Source of the DNA: Pelotomaculum_B sp041645005
Lineage (GTDB): Bacteria; Bacillota; Desulfotomaculia; Desulfotomaculales; Pelotomaculaceae
Reading direction: 5' to 3'
Length of the DNA: 12,267 nt
Assembly: GCA_041645005.1 (NCBI GenBank)
Contig: JBAZQW010000050.1
Coordinates: 1 to 12,267 of the forward strand
The position numbers and the translations under genes were made by a program. Positions 7,351 to 12,267 of the stretch are shown one piece after another. How positions within the stretch are numbered: the stretch's first letter is position 1; every line of letters begins with the position of its first letter. The notes beneath the pieces were generated by a model. The model was not told where the DNA came from. It saw only the letters and a program-made list of their open reading frames with translations, and did not search any database.

Positions 7351-8037
7351 TTAAAAGTCCAGGCTTTCTCCGGGGGCTATTACAGCAACTTTGCTCCCGG
7401 TATTCGATTCCACTTCAGATTTGAACTTTTGCGGATCCTGCGCTATCAGCGGCCAGGTGTTATAGTGCATTGGAATCATCATCTTCGGCTTCAGCATCTT
7501 GACCGCTTCCAGGGCGTCTTCCGGACCCATGGTGAAGTTGTCACCTATAGGCAGCATGGCCAGGTCGATCTTGCTGAGCCTTCCCACCAACTCCATGTCA
7601 CCAAAAAGGCCGGTATCCCCGGAATGATAAATAGTTTTACCGTCTAAATTGATAATAAAGCCGCAGGGATTTCCCAGGTACTCCAATGGGCCGTCCCCGG
7701 CTCCGTAACCCGTGCCGTGCCAGGCGGGTGTCAGCTTGATTTTTACCCCGTCAAAGGTATAGCTGCCGCCGATGTGCATCCCGTGCGCCTGGACACCTTT
7801 ATTGGCGCAGAAAGTGGCAAGTTCAAACACTGAAACCACTGTGCCCCCGGACTGCTTGGCAATGGCTATAGTGTCGCCGATGTGATCACCATGACCGTGG
7901 CTGACCAGGATCAGATCCGCCTTAACATCTTCTACCTTGGTTTTAGCCAGAGGGTTACCCGTTAAAAAGGGGTCGATGGCTATCTTTTTACTGCCTTCGA
8001 TCAGAAAACCAGCATGTCCTAAAAAAGTTATCTTCAC
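7351..8037 (-). CDS. UPF0173-family metal-dependent hydrolase (metallo-beta-lactamase fold)
   Basis: The 228-residue protein has the metallo-beta-lactamase fold and resembles the UPF0173 / YtkL group, whose substrate is not established. Metal ligands are visible: HGHGDH (47-52, giving H47, H49, D51, H52), H107 (PAWHGTG), D141 (HSGDTG) and H191 (PMHYNTWP). The set is complete, so two metal ions (probably zinc) and activity are expected. No signal peptide, so cytoplasmic. The GTG start at 8037 has AAAGGAG 8 bases upstream. It is the first gene of a two-gene unit with ppiB (18-base gap). A minus-strand TATAAT at 8078-8073 is a possible -10 with no clear -35. UlaG-like lactonase activity is an alternative, but nothing nearby supports it. 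Confidence 0.9.
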   Translation of the reverse strand: MKITFLGHAGFLIEGSKKIAIDPFLTGNPLAKTKVEDVKADLILVSHGHGDHIGDTIAIAKQSGGTVVSVFELATFCANKGVQAHGMHIGGSYTFDGVKIKLTPAWHGTGYGAGDGPLEYLGNPCGFIINLDGKTIYHSGDTGLFGDMELVGRLSKIDLAMLPIGDNFTMGPEDALEAVKMLKPKMMIPMHYNTWPLIAQDPQKFKSEVESNTGSKVAVIAPGESLDF

Positions 8038-8123
8038 ACTATCAACTCCTTTCTGTAACTATTTTATATTAGATTATAACCAAAATCCTGTTATATTTCA
8101 CTTCTTTTCCAAAATAAATAAAA

Positions 8124-8154
8124 CAATAATTGCGCCCTCCAGGCGCAATTATTG
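8124..8154 (-). terminator. Strong intrinsic terminator after meaB
   Basis: There is a perfect 13-bp stem (CAATAATTGCGCC with its complement) around a 5-base loop. On the minus strand it is followed by TTTTATTTATTTT. It begins 28 bases after the meaB stop. On the plus strand no T-run follows, so it acts mainly for meaB. Confidence 0.9.
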
Positions 8155-8182
8155 TCTGCTTCAAGGCTTAATATTTCACAAC

Positions 8183-9136
8183 TTACTTTAGATCTTCAAT
8201 GATCCATTCAATAATTTTTGATGAAGCCGTATATGGATCAATTTCCATCGAGGTAACTTTTTCAAGCAGATCGTTAACTCGTCCCGGACGGTCAACCTGC
8301 TGCCTTACCATTCTCTGCCACTGGTAGTTAACTATATCCAGGGTTTCGTTTTTTGTTCTCTCCTTGCGCCTTGCTGTGAAGAAACCTTTCTCATTAAGAT
8401 AGCCGCGGTGCGTTTCCATCGCCGCCATCAGTTCATCAACACCTTCAGCCTTGTTGATTGTCGTAGTTTTTATAACCGGCGGGCGCCATTTTATGTGATC
8501 ATCCTGCATGTCAAGCATTATATTGACTTCTAGCTCCAGAGTGTCAGAGCCGGGCATGTCACATTTATTAATGGCAAAAACATTGGCTATTTCCATTATG
8601 CCCGCCTTCATGGACTGGATACTGTCTCCCGCTCCTGGCGTCAAGACCACCACGGTGGTGTCCGCGATATACATAATATCAAGTTCTGACTGACCCACAC
8701 CAACCGTTTCAATAATAATCCAGTCCATCCCGAAGGCGTCCATTACCTTGACTACTTCCCTGGTAGTCTTGGCTAACCCGCCGAGGCTGCCTCTGGTAGC
8801 CATACTGCGCACAAAAACCCCCTCGTCCAGGGCATGCTCGTTCATACGGATACGGTCACCAAGGAAAGCCCCACCGGAAAATGGACTTGAGGGATCGACG
8901 GCGATGACACCCACGGTTTGATTTCTTTTTCTAATTTCACGAATGATGCTATCGACTAAAGAACTTTTCCCTGCGCCAGGCGAGCCGGTAAATCCCAGTA
9001 TATAGCTTCGCCCGGTGTGTTGATATAACTTTCGTAGAATCTCATCCTTGTCAGGCATTTCATTTTCTACCAGCGAAATAACTCTGGCCAGTGACCGCAG
9101 TTCACGGGACCAAAAACCCTGTGGTAAATCTGCCAA
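8183..9136 (-). CDS. meaB: MeaB-type GTPase, methylmalonyl-CoA mutase chaperone (ArgK family)
   Basis: MeaB is a G3E GTPase that protects adenosylcobalamin-dependent methylmalonyl-CoA mutase and gates cofactor loading. The 317-residue protein has Walker A GSPGAGKSS (51-59), the MeaB signature AVDPSSPFSGGAFLGDR (79-95), ETVGVGQSE (143-151) and the guanine-specificity motif NKCD (190-193). Length is typical. I choose the TTG at 9136 (MADLPQGFW), because TAGGGGGTG ends 5 bases upstream. An upstream ATG at 9181 lacks an SD and adds a non-conserved hydrophobic stretch. No mutase, epimerase or B12 gene lies within the window, whereas meaB is often beside the mutase genes. A TTGGAA...TATAGC pair just upstream is a weak promoter candidate. 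A related mutase (isobutyryl- or ethylmalonyl-CoA) is a possible alternative client. Confidence 0.92.
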   Translation of the reverse strand: MADLPQGFWSRELRSLARVISLVENEMPDKDEILRKLYQHTGRSYILGFTGSPGAGKSSLVDSIIREIRKRNQTVGVIAVDPSSPFSGGAFLGDRIRMNEHALDEGVFVRSMATRGSLGGLAKTTREVVKVMDAFGMDWIIIETVGVGQSELDIMYIADTTVVVLTPGAGDSIQSMKAGIMEIANVFAINKCDMPGSDTLELEVNIMLDMQDDHIKWRPPVIKTTTINKAEGVDELMAAMETHRGYLNEKGFFTARRKERTKNETLDIVNYQWQRMVRQQVDRPGRVNDLLEKVTSMEIDPYTASSKIIEWIIEDLK

Positions 9137-9317
9137 AAGTACACCCCCTATGCTATAAAATAAGAGCAGTACCTTTTCCAACCATTGAAAAATATCAAAA
9201 GGTCAGAAAAGTAAATCTTTTTTAAATATTACTTCTTCGTAAAATATTAATTTCCTTTAAGATAATTGCCTGTTTACCAAGAAAAACATTTTTATAACCA
9301 AATGCCTTCGGCAAATT

Positions 9318-10244
9318 TTATAACATCTTTTGTTCTGTCAGGTACTTTTCAGCCGCCACCGCAGCCACGGCGCCATCCGCAACGGCGGTTACCACCTGCC
9401 GCAGCAGTTTCTGTCGCACATCACCCGCCGCATACAATCCCGGCTGAGAAGAAAGCATGTTTTCATCAGTGATAATATATCCCCTGTCATCAAGCGTTAT
9501 AATATCCTTAACCAGCCCGGAATTAGGGTTGCTACCGACATATAAAAACACACCGTCAACATTTAGAACTCTTGTTTCGTTGCTACGCACGTCCCTGACC
9601 TTAATTGCTTCAACAGTGATGTTGCCATTAATCTCATCAACAACACTATGCCAGATAAATTCGATCTTGGGATTCTCAAAAGCCCTTTTCTGAACGATCT
9701 TCGTAGCTCTTAGCTCACCCCGCCGGTGAATTAGCAGAACTTTTTTAACAATCCTGGTTAGAAACATAGCTTCTTCAACCGCTGCGTCACCACCGCCAAC
9801 CACAGCAACTGTCCTGCCCCGGAAAAAAGCGCCGTCACAGGTGGCGCAGTATGAAACACCAAGGCCTGTAAATTCCTTTTCTCCTTTTACTCCCAATAGC
9901 TGCGGATTGGCGCCGGTCGCCATAATCACCGCGCCTGCCATGATTTCCCCGCCGTCGGTTTTTAAAATGAAGCCTTTTTCTGTAACACTGACGCTGTCTA
10001 CATTAGTAGACAATATCTCAAGGCCAAAACGGCGCGCCTGTTTTTCCATCTGGGTCATTAACTCGGGTCCGCCCGTTCCTTCACTAAAACCTGGATAGTT
10101 CTCTATGAAATGAGTGCTTATCACCAGCCCGCCGGGAACTCCGCGCTCAAGGAGCACGGTGTCAACAGCAGCTCTTGAAGCGTATATGCCCGCTGACAAA
10201 CCAGCAGGCCCGCCACCGATAATAACCAGTTCCCTCTTATTCAA
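9318..10244 (-). CDS. trxB: Thioredoxin reductase (NADPH, FAD)
   Basis: TrxB transfers electrons from NADPH through FAD to the thioredoxin disulfide in the cytoplasm. The 308-residue protein has the FAD motif GGGPAG (10-15), ENYPGF (48-53), the redox-active CATC (133-136) followed by DG, the NADPH motif VGGGDAA (149-155), the phosphate-binding HRR (173-175), and the FAD-closing AAGDVRQK (272-279). HRR supports NADPH use rather than ferredoxin. The usual Gln in the PGGQ segment is Leu here (PGGL, 37-40). The TTG at 10244 is chosen: GGAGGTG (10257-10251) is 6 bases upstream. The ATG at 10259 lies at the edge of that SD and has none of its own. It is transcribed alone, or read into from adk if the adk terminator leaks. 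Confidence 0.93.
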   Translation of the reverse strand: MNKRELVIIGGGPAGLSAGIYASRAAVDTVLLERGVPGGLVISTHFIENYPGFSEGTGGPELMTQMEKQARRFGLEILSTNVDSVSVTEKGFILKTDGGEIMAGAVIMATGANPQLLGVKGEKEFTGLGVSYCATCDGAFFRGRTVAVVGGGDAAVEEAMFLTRIVKKVLLIHRRGELRATKIVQKRAFENPKIEFIWHSVVDEINGNITVEAIKVRDVRSNETRVLNVDGVFLYVGSNPNSGLVKDIITLDDRGYIITDENMLSSQPGLYAAGDVRQKLLRQVVTAVADGAVAAVAAEKYLTEQKML

Positions 10245-10287
10245 TTCCCGCACCTCCATGTGTTAATCTTCTAAAGTCATCTAAACA

Positions 10288-10317
10288 ATCTTAACTTATT
10301 GAGATCATTCGAGTCAA
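10288..10317 (-). promoter_or_regulatory. Candidate sigma-A promoter for trxB
   Basis: TTGACT (10317-10312) and TAAGAT (10293-10288) are separated by 18 bases on the minus strand. They lie between the adk terminator and trxB, giving a leader of about 37 bases before the TTG start. Confidence 0.5.
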
Positions 10318-10356
10318 TAAAACAATGGACAATAAGAATAAACATTATATTTTTGC

Positions 10357-10389
10357 AAAAAAAAGCCGCCCTTGATATCGCCGGGAGGC
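10357..10389 (-). terminator. Intrinsic terminator after adk
   Basis: Minus-strand stem GCCTCCC and GGGCGGC (one central mismatch) around an 11-base loop, followed by eight T. The hairpin starts 8 bases after the adk stop codon. Confidence 0.8.
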
Positions 10390-10396
10390 CTGTTGA

Positions 10397-11041
10397 TTAT
10401 TTGCCTAAACTATTCATAATATCATCCATAACATTTTTGATTTCCTGGTCCCCATTAATATTCTTCAACAAGTTTTTCTTGGCATAGTAATCAATAAGCG
10501 GCTGGGTACTGGCATCATATACATACAGGCGGTTATTTACTGCGGCCTCGTTGTCATCGCTGCGTTGATAGAGATCTCCGCCGCAGTTGTCGCATATCCC
10601 ATCAACCCGGGTCTTTTTAAAAACCATATGATAGCTCGCGCCGCAGGAACGGCAGATACGCCTTCCGGTGAGCCGCTCAATTAATTTCTCACGCGGCACT
10701 ACAATATTTACAACCCCATCAAGTGACCTACCCATACCCTTAAGTTTTTCATCCAGTGCTTCAGCCTGAACAACATTACGTGGAAAACCGTCAAGCAGAA
10801 ACCCCCTGTCGCAGTCAGACCGGGAAAGCCTTTCCTTAACCATACCCACAACAACAGAATCGGGCACAAGCTCTCCTTTATCCATGTATTCCTTGGCTTT
10901 CTTGCCCATTTCCGTGCCTTCACTGATGGCGATGCGGAACATATCACCGGTCGAAATATGTGGGATTTGCAACTTCTTAACCAGTTCTTCCGCCTGGGTT
11001 CCTTTGCCTGCGCCCGGAGGCCCCATGATTAAAAGGTTCAC
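10397..11041 (-). CDS. adk: Adenylate kinase, long form with zinc-type LID
   Basis: Adenylate kinase interconverts ATP + AMP and 2 ADP. The 214-residue protein has the P-loop MGPPGAGKGTQ (6-16), AMP-site TGD (31-33), DGFPRN (84-89), and a LID with C130/C133 and C150/C153, the four-cysteine zinc site usual in Gram-positive enzymes. The length matches the long bacterial form (about 214-217). The GTG at 11041 (MNLLIMGPPG) is chosen because GAGGG lies 7 bases upstream and it gives the conserved N-terminus. Starting at an upstream ATG (11122) would add 27 non-conserved residues and overlap the promoter. adk commonly lies between secY and map in the ribosomal-protein cluster. Here it lies alone between trxB and a tRNA gene, so it may be a relocated or second copy. 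Confidence 0.95.
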   Translation of the reverse strand: MNLLIMGPPGAGKGTQAEELVKKLQIPHISTGDMFRIAISEGTEMGKKAKEYMDKGELVPDSVVVGMVKERLSRSDCDRGFLLDGFPRNVVQAEALDEKLKGMGRSLDGVVNIVVPREKLIERLTGRRICRSCGASYHMVFKKTRVDGICDNCGGDLYQRSDDNEAAVNNRLYVYDASTQPLIDYYAKKNLLKNINGDQEIKNVMDDIMNSLGK

Positions 11042-11089
11042 AAGCCATCCCTCACAAAATTTTCTATTTTTAAATGCCCAAACAAACTT

Positions 11090-11098
11090 ATTATAACA
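11090..11098 (-). promoter_or_regulatory. Extended -10 promoter candidate for adk
   Basis: Minus-strand TGTTATAAT is a perfect extended -10 (TG, one base, TATAAT). No good -35 is seen, which extended -10 promoters tolerate. Transcription would begin near 11083, about 42 bases before the GTG start. Confidence 0.5.
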
Positions 11099-11208
11099 TG
11101 TAAACTGCGGAGCCGGAAGCAAAGGTGTTATGAAAACTAATAAGTATCTTAAAAAATTATTTATTTTCCCATTTCTTATAATATATCACTGATACCTTAA
11201 AACACTTT

Positions 11209-11251
11209 AAAAAAGTTAACCCGCTAAAACACACGATATGTTTTGCGGGTT
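11209..11251 (-). terminator. Intrinsic terminator after tRNA-Pro
   Basis: Minus-strand stem AACCCGC...GCGGGTT, extended inward by AAAAC/GTTTT with one bulged A, then AAC and six T. It lies 12 bases after the tRNA CCA end, as expected for a lone tRNA gene. Confidence 0.8.
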
Positions 11252-11263
11252 TAAATTAACAAC

Positions 11264-11340
11264 TGGTCGGGGCAACACGACTTGAACGTGCGACCTCACG
11301 GTCCCGAACCGTGCGCTCTACCAAACTGAGCTATGCCCCG
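11264..11340 (-). tRNA. tRNA-Pro (anticodon CGG), 77 bases with encoded CCA
   Basis: The cloverleaf can be folded by eye: acceptor CGGGGCA/TGCCCCG, D-stem GCTC/GAGC, anticodon stem CACGG/CCGTG with loop TTCGGGA (anticodon CGG), variable AGGTC, T-arm GCACG-TTCAAGT-CGTGT, discriminator A and genomic CCA. The C1-G72 pair and A73 are the bacterial tRNA-Pro identity elements. It reads CCG codons. It stands alone between its own promoter and terminator. Confidence 0.97.
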
Positions 11341-11368
11341 TTTGTATTCCTCTTCAATAACAAAAATA

Positions 11369-11397
11369 ATTTTGTCATAGTCCTTATTAAATGTCAA
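11369..11397 (-). promoter_or_regulatory. Sigma-A promoter for tRNA-Pro
   Basis: A perfect -35 TTGACA (11397-11392) and a -10 CAAAAT (4/6, 11374-11369) have 17-base spacing on the minus strand. Transcription would begin about 22 bases before the mature tRNA 5' end. Confidence 0.65.
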
Positions 11398-11483
11398 GTG
11401 TAAAAAGTGTAATTATAAATTGCAGGTTTTAATAGAAAAAGCTCGAAGAACAAGATAAATAAATTATTTTGCCGGGTGTTAGA

Positions 11484-12023
11484 ATGATCAGGTGGATTTA
11501 CTACTTGCTGAGGTCTCTCAACTCCAGTTTCTACACATTTCTGATGGGACGCTTGCTCAATTCTGTTGGACGTGACACAATATTCGAAGGATATGTTGAT
11601 GTCTCCCTATCTAAACAGGTTATAATTGGTAATGAATGCTATATTTCCTCCGGTGTTTCCTTTGTGATAACCGCTACAGGCAGCATATCCATCGGCAGCA
11701 GGGTATACATCGGAAAAGGCAGCGTTCTGGCCAGCGACGCCTGCATCAAAATTGGTGATAATACAATGCTGGCCGAATATGTGAGCGTAATAGACGCTGA
11801 CCATGGAATTAAGAGAAACGGGATACCAATACGGGATCAGGGACTGAATCCAGCCCCGGTGAATATCGGCAGCGACGTGTGGATTGGACGGGGATGCGCC
11901 CTGCTTAAAGGGGTTACTATCGGCGATGGTGCTGTAATAGGCGCCAACAGCGTCGTAACACGCGACATTCCCCCTTTTGCTGTCGCCTATGGCTCACCTG
12001 CCACAGTGCAAAAATACCGCTAA
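11484..12023 (+). CDS. Hexapeptide-repeat (left-handed beta-helix) acyltransferase
   Basis: The 179-residue protein belongs to the CatB/WbbJ/maltose O-acetyltransferase-like group that transfers acetyl from acetyl-CoA, often to sugars of surface polysaccharides. Imperfect hexapeptide repeats (such as IGNECY, IGSRVY, IGKGSV, IGDNTM) run from about residue 48 to 100. They are followed by a loop with the probable catalytic H107 (DADHG), a second coil set (NIGSDVWIGRGCALLKG, VTIGDGAVIGANSVV), and the closing DIPPFAVAYGSPA. The acceptor cannot be told from sequence. The ATG at 11484 is chosen. A TTG five codons earlier is also in frame, and neither has a strong SD (GGGTG is 5 bases before the ATG). 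It is the first plus-strand gene, divergent from tRNA-Pro. No other polysaccharide genes are visible. Confidence 0.85.
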   Translation: MIRWIYYLLRSLNSSFYTFLMGRLLNSVGRDTIFEGYVDVSLSKQVIIGNECYISSGVSFVITATGSISIGSRVYIGKGSVLASDACIKIGDNTMLAEYVSVIDADHGIKRNGIPIRDQGLNPAPVNIGSDVWIGRGCALLKGVTIGDGAVIGANSVVTRDIPPFAVAYGSPATVQKYR

Positions 12024-12070
12024 GTAAATAACTATAATAGATTTCAATCGTGCTGAAAACATAACTTAAA

Positions 12071-12267
12071 GGAGGAAGAAAATTTGGGCAGTTTACTTTC
12101 CCATGTAGTTTTTTATATTTATCTTATGGTGTCAATTGGCGCGACAATTTGGGTTTTTCTCAATACCAGAAAACTCGGCAGGCCTCTTTCAGAATCTTTA
12201 GGATGGGCACTTTTTATGACACCACCGTTATTCCCGCTGGCCATAGTAACATACCTCTACTTCCGCA
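12071..12267 (+). CDS. Unrecognised small membrane protein, 3' end outside window
   Basis: A very strong SD, AAAGGAGG (GGAGG at 12071-12075), lies 8 bases before a TTG at 12084, from which the frame is open to the window end (61 codons visible; the feature start includes the SD). The product starts MGSLLSHVVFYIYLMVSIGA and shows two hydrophobic segments, about residues 7-26 and 40-60, joined by a short polar loop with TRKLGRPLSES. This is a likely two-helix inner-membrane protein, or the N-terminal part of a larger one. An ATG at 12126 is in frame but would cut the first helix. It begins 60 bases after the acetyltransferase stop, with no terminator seen between them, so the two may be co-transcribed. 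I do not recognise the family. Confidence 0.6.

Noticed and set aside
9300..9320. Small hairpin TGCC-GAA-GGCA right after the trxB stop, as a terminator
   Set aside because: The stem is only four pairs and is followed by TTTGG rather than a T-tract. It is too weak to call, so how trxB transcription ends is unclear.
1..12267. Mobile elements, CRISPR arrays, prophage or defence genes
   Set aside because: No transposase, integrase, direct-repeat array or phage-like gene was seen. The tRNA-Pro 3' end shows no nearby partial copy that would mark an integrated element.

Overview
The window looks like chromosomal DNA from an anaerobic Gram-positive Clostridia member. The best fit is the Peptococcaceae-like group that holds Desulfotomaculum and Pelotomaculum, but this is inferred from gene content and style, not from a search. 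The signs are a heterodisulfide-reductase-type operon with a selenocysteine codon, a MeaB GTPase (methylmalonyl-CoA/B12 metabolism), strong AGGAGG-type ribosome binding sites, frequent TTG and GTG starts, intrinsic terminators with T-tracts, and AT-rich spacers between genes of roughly even GC.

Layout. Nearly everything from 1 to 11340 is on the minus strand. Reading in the direction of transcription: (i) a tRNA-Pro(CGG) gene at 11340-11264 with its own promoter and terminator; (ii) adk, then a terminator; (iii) trxB with its own candidate promoter; (iv) meaB, ended by a strong hairpin; (v) a two-gene unit of a UPF0173-type metal-dependent hydrolase and the cyclophilin ppiB, ended by a hairpin; (vi) a large exonuclease-helicase of the DinG family, ended by a hairpin about 190 bases downstream; (vii) an AT-rich regulatory spacer of about 600 bases with several dyads; (viii) hdrC-hdrB-hdrA, running off the left edge. 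On the plus strand at the right end are a hexapeptide-repeat acetyltransferase and the start of an unrecognised small membrane protein.

Main result. hdrA appears broken by a TGA at 1236-1234, but the frame continues without another stop to the window edge and encodes the rest of HdrA, including two inserted ferredoxin motifs and a C-terminal one. The TGA replaces the second Cys of the HdrA motif Cys-Ser-Ala-Cys and is followed by a stem-loop closely resembling a bacterial SECIS element (1216-1196). I therefore annotate one selenoprotein gene, not a 194-residue fragment or a pseudogene. HdrA, HdrB and HdrC together would form a cytoplasmic iron-sulfur/flavin complex of the flavin-based electron-bifurcation type. 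Its electron partner would be encoded outside the window. A short leader ORF with a near-perfect Shine-Dalgarno overlaps the hdrC start, and inverted repeats lie upstream.

Start codons. Shine-Dalgarno placement argues for internal TTG or GTG starts in ppiB, meaB, trxB and adk, and for an internal ATG in hdrC and the acetyltransferase. The coordinates given here use those starts.
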